Assembly (NCBI RefSeq): GCF_024159265.1
Contig: NZ_JAMYWY010000001.1
Coordinates: forward strand, 744,001 to 808,000
Reading direction: 5' to 3'
Source of the DNA: Paenibacillus sp. 1781tsa1
GTDB lineage: Bacteria > Bacillota > Bacilli > Paenibacillales > Paenibacillaceae
DNA length: 64,000 bases
Shown piece by piece: positions 18,072-26,841 of the stretch. The position numbers were made by a program, and so were the translations under genes. A model generated the notes under the pieces. The model was not told the origin of the DNA. It made no database searches and saw nothing but the letters and a program-made list of their open reading frames with translations. Position 1 is the first letter of the stretch, and each line of letters starts with the position of its first letter.

Positions 18072-19373
18072 ATGGTACAGAGACCGGAATTAAGAATCAA
18101 GGAAAAAGGGGAAATTCCCGTAACATCCATACATACGTTTTTATCTGGACAATGGTCTGTCATTTTAGTGCGAGTTGCGATATTGCTATGTGTATTCGCT
18201 GTATATGCAAGCACGGCATATGCATCTTCTGCTTCCGGCTCAGGTGATCCGATCAAGGAAGATAAGAATACGCAAGACAAGGTCGTTTATCTGAGTTTTG
18301 ACGACGGACCGGGTAACCATACCCGAGAAGTATTGGATATTTTGCGCAAGGAGCAGGTTTTGGCTACTTTTTTTGTGCTGGGTGAGCAGGCAGAGCGTTA
18401 TCCGGAGTTAATCCGGGCGCTTGTAGAGGATGGACATGCTCTGGGCAATCATACGTTCAATCATCAATATAAACAGCTGTACAGTGATTTTAAAGTGTTC
18501 TGGAAACAGATCAAGCAGACAGAGGAAGTGCTGGAACGTATAACTGGCTTCCGTCCGAATCTGGTACGAGCGCCAGGAGGTACCTACGGACATTTTGACC
18601 AGAGTTATTTTGATTTGCTGCAATCGGGTGGATACACCGTCATGGACTGGAACGTTGACAGTGGGGATTCCAAACGAAAAGGGGTTCCTGCCAAAGAAAT
18701 TCTTAAAAATTCGACTAAAGTACCTGCGGGAACACGTTCGGTGATTGTCCTGATGCATGACGGTGGTGCGCATGCTGAAACGGTAAAAGCACTTCCGGGT
18801 ATTATCAAATATTATCGTGATCACGGATACCGTTTTGACACCATAAAGAGCACGGATCAACCGGTTCAATTCCGAGTTCATCCCGATGCTAAGTATAAGT
18901 CCCGCAAGGCTCCGGGAGAGGCATGGATTGCAGAGCATGTAGAAGGGAATGCCGCATTGTGGCTCACAAGCAAGAAGCTGAAGGTAGAGGTGGGACTGGC
19001 TGCGGCAACCTTGCAACCTGGAGAGTTCCGAATGGATGGGCAGCGAATCATGGTGCCTTTGCGTACATTCATGAAAAAATTCGGGGGCAGCACTCGATGG
19101 GACCCGGAGACAAGGACAGCCACAGCAGTATGGAAGGAAAGAACGATTCATGCAGACAGTGTGAGCGGAACACTGAGCTCAACAGGGGTAATTGAAACAG
19201 GAGCAGTACAGAGTCAGGGGGGAACCACCTGGGTTCCGTTACGTGAGTTACTGGAGCAGATGGGCTTAAGAGTGAATTCCTTAACCAGTAATAAGGCAGA
19301 GTGGACGGTAAAGGCGGGCGCTTCCAGGTCCATTTCGGCAATGAATCTCATATTTAAGTATAAAATGATCTGA
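18072..19373 (+). CDS. Secreted polysaccharide deacetylase with C-terminal stalk domain
   Basis: 433 residues. A long N-terminal signal or anchor segment (about 30-52, ILVRVAILLCVFAVYAST) precedes a NodB domain with all motifs: SFDDGPG (D77, D78), GNHTFNH (H127, H131), RAPGGTYG, DWNVDSGD and LMHDGG. Residues about 315-425 are a copper-amine-oxidase-like stalk domain (MVPLRTFMKKFGG, WVPLRELLEQMG). Function: metal-dependent removal of acetyl groups, most likely from peptidoglycan or another wall polymer. The stalk domain is a common Paenibacillus add-on, thought to position the enzyme in the wall. Confidence 0.93.
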   Translation: MVQRPELRIKEKGEIPVTSIHTFLSGQWSVILVRVAILLCVFAVYASTAYASSASGSGDPIKEDKNTQDKVVYLSFDDGPGNHTREVLDILRKEQVLATFFVLGEQAERYPELIRALVEDGHALGNHTFNHQYKQLYSDFKVFWKQIKQTEEVLERITGFRPNLVRAPGGTYGHFDQSYFDLLQSGGYTVMDWNVDSGDSKRKGVPAKEILKNSTKVPAGTRSVIVLMHDGGAHAETVKALPGIIKYYRDHGYRFDTIKSTDQPVQFRVHPDAKYKSRKAPGEAWIAEHVEGNAALWLTSKKLKVEVGLAAATLQPGEFRMDGQRIMVPLRTFMKKFGGSTRWDPETRTATAVWKERTIHADSVSGTLSSTGVIETGAVQSQGGTTWVPLRELLEQMGLRVNSLTSNKAEWTVKAGASRSISAMNLIFKYKMI

Positions 19374-19476
19374 AGAAAGTCATGCTTGCAGGACTATTCT
19401 CTCTACTTCCGGGCAACACTGAATCATAGATTACTATGGTTCAGAAATGCCGATGGACGGAAGGAGATCAGGAGAA

Positions 19477-20466
19477 ATGTCTTATATCCGAATGGAACAT
19501 GAACATGCGGTTGAATTGTTAAACAGGGTCATGAAGCGTGTTGAAAGTGTGATTGTTGGCAAAAAAACAGAGATTCGTTATGTTCTCACTGCAATGCTCA
19601 GTGGGGGGCATGTACTTCTGGAAGATGTGCCGGGTACCGGTAAAACCATGCTGGTTCGTGCCGTTGCTTCCGCGTTGGACTGCTCCATGGGCCGGATTCA
19701 ATTCACGTCCGATGTCATGCCGGCAGATGTTACGGGCACTTCAATCTATCATCCACATACAGCTGAATTCAAGTTTCGCCCCGGACCTGTCATGTCCAAC
19801 GTTGTCTTGGCGGATGAAATAAACCGGGCTTCACCCCGGACTCAGTCTGCCCTGCTGGAGGCAATGGAGGAACGACGTATTACGGTTGATGGCACAACCT
19901 ACGCCTTGCCACGCCCCTTCTTTCTGCTGGCGACACAGAATCCGTTACAGTTTGAGGGTACGTACCGGCTGCCTGAAGCGCAGCTGGATCGATTTATCAT
20001 GAGGATTGGACTGGGGTATCCCGATCCGGAACAGGAATTGGAATTGTTAAGTCGGATGCAAGGTAGAGAAGAGCTTGATGAACTTCGCCCTGTCCTGCTT
20101 GCTGAAGAAGTCGTAGCCATGCAGCGTGAAGTCAAACAGGTACATGTTGACCCGGTCGTAAAACAGTATCTGGTGGCCGTTGCTGTAGCCTCTCGCAGCC
20201 TTCCGGCGGTCAGATTGGGCATCAGCCCGCGTGGAACACTGGCCTGGATGGCTGCGGCGCAGTCGTTTGCCTACCTTCAAGGACGCAGTTATGTCATTCC
20301 CGATGACGTGAAAGAGTTGGCAGTGCCTGTTCTCTCACATCGAATTCAATTGAAGGCCCAGAACAGAGCGGAGGTTTGGGGACAAGTCCAAGTCATTGAA
20401 GAAGCCTTGTCATCGGTCCCTGTTCCTGTACAAATGGCATCACTGGGAAGGGGACGGAGGCAATGA
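19477..20466 (+). CDS. MoxR-family AAA+ ATPase
   Basis: 329 residues with Walker A EDVPGTGKTML, Walker B VVLADEINRASPRTQ, sensor ATQNP and the arginine-containing PEAQLDRFIMR. Known: MoxR ATPases act as chaperones, usually beside a DUF58 protein and a transglutaminase, as here. ATG 19477 follows GGAAGGAGATCAGGAG; a start ten codons earlier lacks a site. Its stop overlaps the DUF58 gene by 4 bases. Confidence 0.93.
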   Translation: MSYIRMEHEHAVELLNRVMKRVESVIVGKKTEIRYVLTAMLSGGHVLLEDVPGTGKTMLVRAVASALDCSMGRIQFTSDVMPADVTGTSIYHPHTAEFKFRPGPVMSNVVLADEINRASPRTQSALLEAMEERRITVDGTTYALPRPFFLLATQNPLQFEGTYRLPEAQLDRFIMRIGLGYPDPEQELELLSRMQGREELDELRPVLLAEEVVAMQREVKQVHVDPVVKQYLVAVAVASRSLPAVRLGISPRGTLAWMAAAQSFAYLQGRSYVIPDDVKELAVPVLSHRIQLKAQNRAEVWGQVQVIEEALSSVPVPVQMASLGRGRRQ

Positions 20467-21722
20467 CTGCTCTGGGACAACGGATGTTGAGTGCTGTCCT
20501 TGTGGTGGCTTTGGCTTCCTTATATCAGTGGCATGGTGGCAAAGCGGCGTTGTTTCTATCCATTATGGCTTGCTTGATGTTCATAGGAGGTCTGCTTCTC
20601 CATTGGTTCGGACCACGGCGTATTCACATCCGTCGGAAAATACATGCGAATCGGATTGAGGCAGGCGAGCGGGTGCGGGTTCAAGTCGAACTGGAATTCG
20701 AATGTCGTATTCCATTGTTATGGATCGTTCTGTGTGAAAATTCACCTGCAGGTGTTCATCGCAAATTAATTTTCCCGGGAACTCGGCGGCAATTTTCCTA
20801 TCAATATGAATGTTCCGGTTTACGCAGAGGGGTCTACAGATGGGATACGGGCAGATTGTACTGGGGAGATCTGTTTGGCTGGAATACCCACTCTACAGAG
20901 ACCGCAGGCGGCACCCCCTTGATTGTTGTTCCTCAAGCATCGGCTTGGGGGGAGGGGGATTCAGCAGAATTCGCAGCGATGATCGAAGGGACTCTGTCGG
21001 AGAGAAGAAATAGCCAGGGAAACCGTAGCCCCGAGTTCCGTGAATATCAGCAGGGTGACCCACTGGGACGTATTCATTGGAAAAGCACAGCCAAAACGGG
21101 GCAACTTCAGACCTTTCTGCCCGATACCACAGATCTGGCTTCACTGGGCATCCTTGTGTATGAAGGCGCATCGGGTTATGAGGTAAAACAGCCAGAGACT
21201 ATGGAAGCACCTGCTTTTGAACGAGTGGTGGGTGCAGCCGCCCGCTGGATTCATACGGCTGAGCGGGACGACATTCCTTATCATCTGTGGATGGAAGGCG
21301 GAGATAAGAGTCGTAATGAACAAGATCAATGGCGACATGGGTCATTCCAGGCAGATGATGAGTGTCATGGTCTGGACAGACTAGCAGGAGCACGAATATC
21401 CACAGCCCAATCCGTGTCGGTTTCACTCCGAACGGAGATGCTGGATGGACTGGCGCGCGGTTCGCGAATTGTGGTTCTCACAGGCAAGATCGATCAGGTT
21501 CTGACCGAATGGATTATAACTGCAATGGGTTCAGGTTATCGTGTAGAGGTGCAATTGGCTGAAACGAACCAGCTAGGATCAAAGGATAGATTCATGACTG
21601 GAATTGAGCATGACAGCTCAAGTATAGAGCGGCTTCGTCACACCGGGGTATTGATCCAAGCGGTTACAGACGTTGCGTTATCTTCATTGGGAAAGGTGGA
21701 GGTAACGGATGTGGGAGCGTAA
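20463..21722 (+). CDS. DUF58-domain protein
   Basis: 419 residues: two N-terminal membrane segments (about 8-45), then a domain with the DUF58 signature FREYQQGDPLGRIHWKSTAK around residues 193-212. Known: DUF58 proteins have a von Willebrand-like fold and work with MoxR ATPases; the exact role is unknown. Overlaps the MoxR stop (ATGA) and the next gene by 14 bases, so the three genes are translationally coupled. Confidence 0.92.
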   Translation: MTALGQRMLSAVLVVALASLYQWHGGKAALFLSIMACLMFIGGLLLHWFGPRRIHIRRKIHANRIEAGERVRVQVELEFECRIPLLWIVLCENSPAGVHRKLIFPGTRRQFSYQYECSGLRRGVYRWDTGRLYWGDLFGWNTHSTETAGGTPLIVVPQASAWGEGDSAEFAAMIEGTLSERRNSQGNRSPEFREYQQGDPLGRIHWKSTAKTGQLQTFLPDTTDLASLGILVYEGASGYEVKQPETMEAPAFERVVGAAARWIHTAERDDIPYHLWMEGGDKSRNEQDQWRHGSFQADDECHGLDRLAGARISTAQSVSVSLRTEMLDGLARGSRIVVLTGKIDQVLTEWIITAMGSGYRVEVQLAETNQLGSKDRFMTGIEHDSSSIERLRHTGVLIQAVTDVALSSLGKVEVTDVGA

Positions 21723-24075
21723 TAAAAACCAGGAACCCAATTCCACTGTGGCGGCTGACAAAGCGTCAACAGCCCGTCTGAGATTAGAATCGGTCCATTC
21801 TGTAGTTAGAAATGTGAACCACACTTCTCTTACAGAGATAAAGGATGAGGGAGCTGTTAGAGTGCCGGTTCTGTATAGGATATTTATTTCGGCCATTTTA
21901 CTTATACTGTCTCTGGAGTGGATATATCCTGTTACGTCATCAGGTCAGCAGGGCAGTGAACGTTTCTTGTCCGTAATGGCGGGGTTAACTGGAGCATTGC
22001 TGCTCGCAGGGTTAATTCGTACAGGGTGGATCACCGGAATACTGATCCGATTATTTATTGCACTCGCTGCGCTATGTCTGATGTATGGAGGAAGTGATCC
22101 TGCCCGTTGGGCGGTTGCATACCCCGGAATACTTTCAGCGGATATGGACACCTTTATGGATAACTGGCGATTCCACTCGATTAGTACAGAAACGAGAGGA
22201 CTGTTCATGATGTGCGGTTGGAGCATGCTTATGGCTTCTGTGCAATCCCTTGTATTGCTGCGTAGAAGCGTTATGCTGTTTGGCAGTGCAACGCTGGTAT
22301 ACTTGCTTCTGCTTGAATCCTTTGCGGGGTTGGATGTATATGCTTCAGTAATACGGTCTGTGTTATGGACTTTTCTAATTCAGGCTCTGCTTCAGCTACT
22401 ACGCCTCAACGGAGGAGTAACTACCCCGAGTTATCGTGGCAGTCCCTATGGCCGTTGGAGCGTTATAACCATTGTTGCTTCCACAGGTATGGTCCTTTTC
22501 TCTGCGTTACCTGGTCAGTTCGCTTCCATACCTCAACCGGAACGCATATCCCTGGAGCAGATGGGTGAACGCATAGCTCGCTGGGCAGGTTATACACAGC
22601 ACAGTAGCATCCCTGCTGCAACGGCGGTAACGGGATATAGCACGGCAGATGCGCCCATGGGAGCACCTCTGGTGCAGGGGAATGCCCTCTTTTTTACAGC
22701 GAAGAGTCCGGAAGTGACGTATTGGCGAGGAGAGACTCGTTCATATTATAACGGTAGTACCTGGAGTGACCCAGAGCAAAGCTTTGAAACGGCCAGTCCT
22801 TACGGAGTCCTGCGTTCTGATGGTTGGGAGAATCAAACCTATTGGAAACGTATTCGCCAAACGGTCACGATGAAACGGGAATGGAAAGGGCCGAATCCGT
22901 TATTTACCGGGGGAATCCCGCTGAATGTATCGTTTCAAGATAAGAACAGCAATAATGAGGAGAACATGCTTACGTTGTTATCTAATCGAGATTCCGCAAC
23001 GTTGTGGCTTGCAAACGCCGGCGAAGATCATACGGTTAAAAATTATACGGCAGACGTCATGCTTCCTGTGGCTTCGCCGGAACAGTTACGTCTGTTAGGG
23101 AATGTGAATAAAGGGAAAGATCCTGCCTCTATACGGAGGACATATCTGCAATTGCCCACATCTCTCCCGGGTCGGGTGCAGACGCTCGCCAAGGAAATCA
23201 TTCAAGGCAGTGAGACTCGGTATGACGCTGTACAAGCCGTCAAGACTTATCTGGCTGCTCATGCCGAGTATACGCTTGATACCCGTATGCCACCGCGTGG
23301 AACAGATTTTGTGGACGATTTTCTATTCGTCACACGGCAGGGGTATTGTAATCATTTCTCCACTGCCATGATTGTGCTGCTGCGTTCAGAGGGAATTCCT
23401 GCACGCTGGGTTAAAGGCTTCGGGTCTGGGATGGCTGACCCGAATATACCAGGTCAATATATCATTTCCCAAGGAGATGCACATTCTTGGGTAGAGGTGT
23501 ATTTTCCGGGGGCAGGGTGGATGCCGTTCGAGGCTACGCCGGGCTTCACCATGGCGCAAGGTGCGGGCGAAGATGTGGCAGCGCTCGCCGGGCCGCAGCC
23601 TGTTGTAGAGACTCCGCCGTATATGAGCGGCGGATGGGCTAACGCGGGCGCATGGCTGCTCGCCCGCGCACGGGCCATTGCCGCGGAGCCGGGGCTCGCG
23701 GCAGCCCTTGTCGCAGCGGCCCTGCTGGGCGCCGCTGCTGTGATCCGCATGCGGCGGCTACGCCCTGCGCTGCGGATCAGGCTGCTGCTGGCATGGCCAC
23801 GCAGCAGCTTTCCAGACCGCGAGCGGCTGCTGGGTGCTGCCGCTCCGGTCTGGTCCGCGCTCGCGCGCCGGTACGGCCCGCGGCCGCCGGGTATGACGCT
23901 GCGGGAATATGCAGCGTCACCGGCTTTGGCCGCAGGCGCGGACGGCGCGGACATCGCGCGGTTTGCAGCCGACTGGGAACGGCTGCTGTACGGGCCAGAC
24001 CGTCCGCTGCGCGCGGACAGTCTGGACTTCCTGCGCCGGGCTCTTCGTTTGGCCCGGCGCCTGCAGGCGATGTAA
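21709..24075 (+). CDS. Membrane transglutaminase-like protein (TgpA type)
   Basis: 788 residues. An N-terminal soluble stretch and several membrane segments (about 45-280) precede an extracellular transglutaminase core with Cys547 in RQGYCNHFS, His592 in DAHSWVEVYFPG and an acidic residue in FEATPGF. A further membrane segment (about 650-670) and a cytoplasmic C-terminal domain follow. Known: TgpA-like proteins cluster with MoxR and DUF58; the substrate is unknown. GGTGGAGGT precedes the ATG. Odd: the last ~500 bases (23560-24070) are far richer in GC than the rest of the gene and neighbours. Confidence 0.92.
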   Translation: MWERNKNQEPNSTVAADKASTARLRLESVHSVVRNVNHTSLTEIKDEGAVRVPVLYRIFISAILLILSLEWIYPVTSSGQQGSERFLSVMAGLTGALLLAGLIRTGWITGILIRLFIALAALCLMYGGSDPARWAVAYPGILSADMDTFMDNWRFHSISTETRGLFMMCGWSMLMASVQSLVLLRRSVMLFGSATLVYLLLLESFAGLDVYASVIRSVLWTFLIQALLQLLRLNGGVTTPSYRGSPYGRWSVITIVASTGMVLFSALPGQFASIPQPERISLEQMGERIARWAGYTQHSSIPAATAVTGYSTADAPMGAPLVQGNALFFTAKSPEVTYWRGETRSYYNGSTWSDPEQSFETASPYGVLRSDGWENQTYWKRIRQTVTMKREWKGPNPLFTGGIPLNVSFQDKNSNNEENMLTLLSNRDSATLWLANAGEDHTVKNYTADVMLPVASPEQLRLLGNVNKGKDPASIRRTYLQLPTSLPGRVQTLAKEIIQGSETRYDAVQAVKTYLAAHAEYTLDTRMPPRGTDFVDDFLFVTRQGYCNHFSTAMIVLLRSEGIPARWVKGFGSGMADPNIPGQYIISQGDAHSWVEVYFPGAGWMPFEATPGFTMAQGAGEDVAALAGPQPVVETPPYMSGGWANAGAWLLARARAIAAEPGLAAALVAAALLGAAAVIRMRRLRPALRIRLLLAWPRSSFPDRERLLGAAAPVWSALARRYGPRPPGMTLREYAASPALAAGADGADIARFAADWERLLYGPDRPLRADSLDFLRRALRLARRLQAM

Positions 24076-24102
24076 CACAAGGATGTTACAACAAGGACGC
24101 CA

Positions 24103-24162
24103 CACAACCTGCCGGTGATTGAACTCTCGCTATCGCTTTCCGATACAGTTTGGCAGGTTGTG
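24103..24162. repeat. Large two-part hairpin downstream of the transglutaminase gene
   Basis: CACAACCTGCC (24103-24113) pairs with GGCAGGTTGTG (24152-24162). Inside, AACT/AGTT and TATCG/CGATA give a second stem. No T-run follows, so it is not a classical terminator; it may be a 3'-end stabiliser or a repeat unit. Confidence 0.55.
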
Positions 24163-24232
24163 GCAGAAGATGATCACCACTGGCGCATCTATTCTATTGT
24201 GCATCGGTTGATCATCGTTGTATGTTATACAT

Positions 24233-24273
24233 AAGACGCCTTTCGCGCTACGCTGCGAATGAGGCGTCTTTCC
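24233..24273. terminator. Intrinsic terminator upstream of guaA
   Basis: AAGACGCCT (24233-24241) pairs with AGGCGTCTT (24262-24270), with an inner TTCGC/GCGAA stem and a short T-stretch. It probably ends the MoxR-DUF58-TgpA transcript. Confidence 0.75.
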
Positions 24274-24388
24274 ACGATCATACACTTGAACCAGCATCTT
24301 GCTGCCATGTTTTCTGATAGGAATTTCATATTTGAAGGCATTTGGTAATCCTGTTTTGATATGTCGAAAAAAGGAGTTTCGCCTTTCC

Positions 24389-24418
24389 TTGACGGTATGT
24401 TTTGTCGTTGCGTATAAT
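24389..24418 (+). promoter_or_regulatory. Sigma-A promoter of guaA
   Basis: TTGACG (24389-24394), 18-base spacer, TATAAT (24413-24418), about 30 bases before the guaA start. No purine riboswitch is visible in this leader, unlike pbuG and purE. Confidence 0.8.
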
Positions 24419-24448
24419 TAGTTTCATTGAATTGAGGGAGGCACGGTT

Positions 24449-25987
24449 ATGAATAAGCAGAATGAAATTGTGGTTGTCCTTGACTTTGGGGGCCAATACA
24501 ATCAGTTAATCGCCAGAAGAATCCGGGATCTTGGCGTATACAGCGAGCTTTTGCCGTATAATACACCGGCGGAGAAGATCGCAGAAATGGCACCAAAAGG
24601 GATCGTATTTTCAGGTGGTCCGTCCAGCGTATACGCTGAGAATGCTCCACACGTGGATCCGGCTGTCTATGACCTAGGCTTGCCAATCTTCGGGATATGC
24701 TACGGGATGCAGCTTATGGCCCAACAGCTCGAAGGTAAAGTAGAACGTTCTGAGAAGCGTGAGTATGGTAAAGCAGACCTTGAATTTGCTGCTGGATCTA
24801 CTCTTGCAAAAGGCATTGAAGGTGAACATACCGTATGGATGAGTCACGGTGACCACGTGGTTACACTTCCTCCAGGTTTCAAACTGGATGCAGGCACGGA
24901 AAGTGCGCCAATCGCTGCCATGAGCGACGATGAGCGTAAATTGTATGCTGTTCAGTTCCATCCGGAGGTACGTCACTCTGTTCGGGGTAACGACATGATT
25001 CGCAACTTCCTGTTTGAAATCTGTGGTTGCGAAGGAAACTGGACGATGGAGACATTCATCGATGACACGATCAAAGACATTCGTGAAAAAGTGGGCGACA
25101 GTAAAGTACTGTGTGCGCTTAGCGGCGGTGTAGATTCTTCCGTTGTAGCTGCATTGCTTCACAAAGCCATTGGTGATCAATTAACATGTATGTTTATCGA
25201 CCACGGTCTGCTGCGCAAAGGCGAAGCTGAAAGTGTAATGGAGACGTTTGTTGGCAAATTCGACATGAAAGTTGTCAAAATTGATGCTCAGGAGCGCTTT
25301 ATGTCCAAGCTGGCTGGCGTGGATGATCCAGAACAAAAACGTAAAATTATTGGTAACGAGTTTATTTACGTCTTTGACGAAGAGTCCAAGCAGTTCGATG
25401 ATTTTGCATTCCTGGCGCAAGGTACACTGTACACGGACATCGTGGAAAGTGGTACAGCGACTGCACAGACGATCAAATCCCACCACAACGTGGGCGGTCT
25501 GCCTGAGGACATGAACTTCAAACTCATCGAGCCACTGAGCACGTTGTTCAAAGATGAAGTACGTAAAGTTGGTACCGAGTGTGGCCTGCCGGACGAAATT
25601 GTACACCGTCAGCCGTTCCCTGGTCCGGGTCTTGCGATCCGTGTTCTGGGTGAAGTTACTGAAGAGAAACTCAAAATTGTTCGTGATTCAGATTACATCC
25701 TGCGCGAAGAGATTGCCAAAGCCGGTCTCGACCGCGAAATCTGGCAGTACTTTACGGCCCTGCCGAACATGAAGAGTGTTGGCGTTATGGGTGATGCGCG
25801 TACGTATTCCTACACTGTAGGTATCCGTGCCGTAACATCCATCGACGGTATGACAGCGGACTGGGCACGTATCCCTTGGGATGTGCTGGAGAAAATCTCC
25901 GTGCGGATCGTTAACGAAGTAGATAACGTAAACCGTATCGTCTATGACGTAACATCCAAACCACCTGCAACGATCGAGTGGGAGTAA
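24449..25987 (+). CDS. guaA: GMP synthase (glutamine-hydrolysing)
   Basis: 512 residues, full length. The glutamine amidotransferase domain has the nucleophile Cys84 in [12 protein letters not shown] and FHPEVRHS; the ATP pyrophosphatase domain has the P-loop [14 protein letters not shown] near 225; the C-terminal dimerisation domain ends [12 protein letters not shown]. Function: amination of XMP to GMP, the last step of guanylate synthesis. GAGGGAGG precedes the ATG. The final 38 bases before the stop region are repeated at 28890-28927 beyond an AT-rich island, suggesting the gene's 3' end has served as an integration site; the present protein end is intact. Confidence 0.97.
   Translation: MNKQNEIVVVLDFGGQYNQLIARRIRDLGVYSELLPYNTPAEKIAEMAPKGIVFSGGPSSVYAENAPHVDPAVYDLGLPIFGICYGMQLMAQQLEGKVERSEKREYGKADLEFAAGSTLAKGIEGEHTVWMSHGDHVVTLPPGFKLDAGTESAPIAAMSDDERKLYAVQFHPEVRHSVRGNDMIRNFLFEICGCEGNWTMETFIDDTIKDIREKVGDSKVLCALSGGVDSSVVAALLHKAIGDQLTCMFIDHGLLRKGEAESVMETFVGKFDMKVVKIDAQERFMSKLAGVDDPEQKRKIIGNEFIYVFDEESKQFDDFAFLAQGTLYTDIVESGTATAQTIKSHHNVGGLPEDMNFKLIEPLSTLFKDEVRKVGTECGLPDEIVHRQPFPGPGLAIRVLGEVTEEKLKIVRDSDYILREEIAKAGLDREIWQYFTALPNMKSVGVMGDARTYSYTVGIRAVTSIDGMTADWARIPWDVLEKISVRIVNEVDNVNRIVYDVTSKPPATIEWE
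25945..25982 (+). repeat. guaA-proximal copy of 38-bp direct repeat (probable att site)
   Basis: This segment inside the guaA 3' end matches 28890-28927 at 36 of 38 positions (differences: A to T at the tenth base and C to T at the 31st). Known: the guaA 3' end is a recurrent integration site for genomic islands. Inference: it is one boundary of the island that follows. Confidence 0.75.
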
Positions 25988-26099
25988 TTTGGGTATTTTT
26001 CAATTGATTAACGACTGAGAAGCCTTGCTGTATAGGGGTTCTTGGACAACGATTGAAAATCTTATTTCATTCACCTGCAACTATTGGTCTTCAAAAATT

Positions 26100-26147
26100 A
26101 CTCTCTTTTATTTGTGTTATTCAAACAAATAGAGGGGAGTTTTTTTG
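26100..26147 (+). terminator. Intrinsic terminator after guaA
   Basis: ACTC...ATTTGT pairs with ACAAAT...GGGAGT around a short loop and is followed by seven T. It lies 110 bases after the guaA stop, inside the island side of the repeat. Confidence 0.8.
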
Positions 26148-26253
26148 TGTCAAAAATCAATGAAGCTAAGTCAAGAATCCGTAAAAGAAAAAAAGCATAA
26201 TTACTGGTTGTATGTATCGCTTGAATTTTTGAATGGAATTCACTAAGGAGTAA

Positions 26254-26663
26254 CTTGAAATCGAGGAAGCGGAAGACAAGACTTCAATGCATATTAAGAA
26301 TTACATTCAGAATTGTCAGAGTAGGGGTAAAGAAGCCCACGTTCTAGTCCAAGGTAAAGGCTCTAAGGAGCGTTTAATCTACATTAACAAGATAATGAGA
26401 AGGTATGTGCGGAAGCAAGCAGGCTTTACACACAGACTAGCTGACGAAATAGAGGTTTTCGTGATCCGGCCAATACTGTGTTTGGACATAATGAAGCTTT
26501 CTTCCTAGAGCTTGATTTTAAACTTTCGCGTGACGCGGACTTTTCAATTATTGTTAAAAAATTTTCGATTGCCCGCGAGTTTGTATTTCGAATTTTAATT
26601 TTGCTTCACAATAGTATGTACTTCTTGCGATCTGCAGGATGTCACACATTGGTTATTTGGTAG
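26254..26663 (+). pseudogene. Remnant of a tyrosine recombinase/integrase
   Basis: The frame through 26287-26508 contains HVLVQGKGSKERLIYINK, which matches the conserved GKGSKER strand of phage-type and XerC/D-type integrases and is followed by a basic helix RRYVRKQAG. No catalytic HxxR or Tyr box is found, the frame lacks a credible start, and the continuation (DPANTVFGHNEAFFLE) lies in a different frame. Inference: a decayed island integrase next to its guaA att site. The rest of 25988-26841 shows only the guaA terminator and the promoter region of the ATPase gene. Confidence 0.5.
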
Positions 26664-26768
26664 TACGAATTATTACATTAGGAAGCACTAACAGTCTAGT
26701 ATTTGTAGGGATTGTGAGATAAAAATGTATTAAATTTAAATTTATGGAGAATGAAGATTTGAATGAAT

Positions 26769-26803
26769 ACTAAATTTAGTTTGAGATTATACTAAATATT
26801 AGT
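26769..26803. promoter_or_regulatory. Paired palindromes at the ATPase promoter (candidate operator)
   Basis: ACTAAATTTAGT (26769-26780) and ACTAAATATTAGT (26791-26803) share the half-site ACTAAA/TTAGT and flank the -35 box. Two similar inverted repeats about 22 bp apart are typical of a repressor binding as two dimers. The regulator is unknown and none is encoded in the island. Confidence 0.5.
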
Positions 26804-26809
26804 TATATT
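26781..26809 (+). promoter_or_regulatory. Sigma-A promoter of the AAA15/DUF4435 pair
   Basis: TTGAGA (26781-26786), 17-base spacer, TATATT (26804-26809), 32 bases before the ATPase start. It overlaps the paired palindromes. Confidence 0.6.
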
Positions 26810-26841
26810 TTAATAATTGTACAATAAGAGGAGGGTTAAAG

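Noticed and set aside
24274..24448. Purine riboswitch ahead of guaA
   Set aside because: No P1-P2-P3 arrangement or conserved TCTAC core is present; only a sigma-A promoter and ribosome site are seen.
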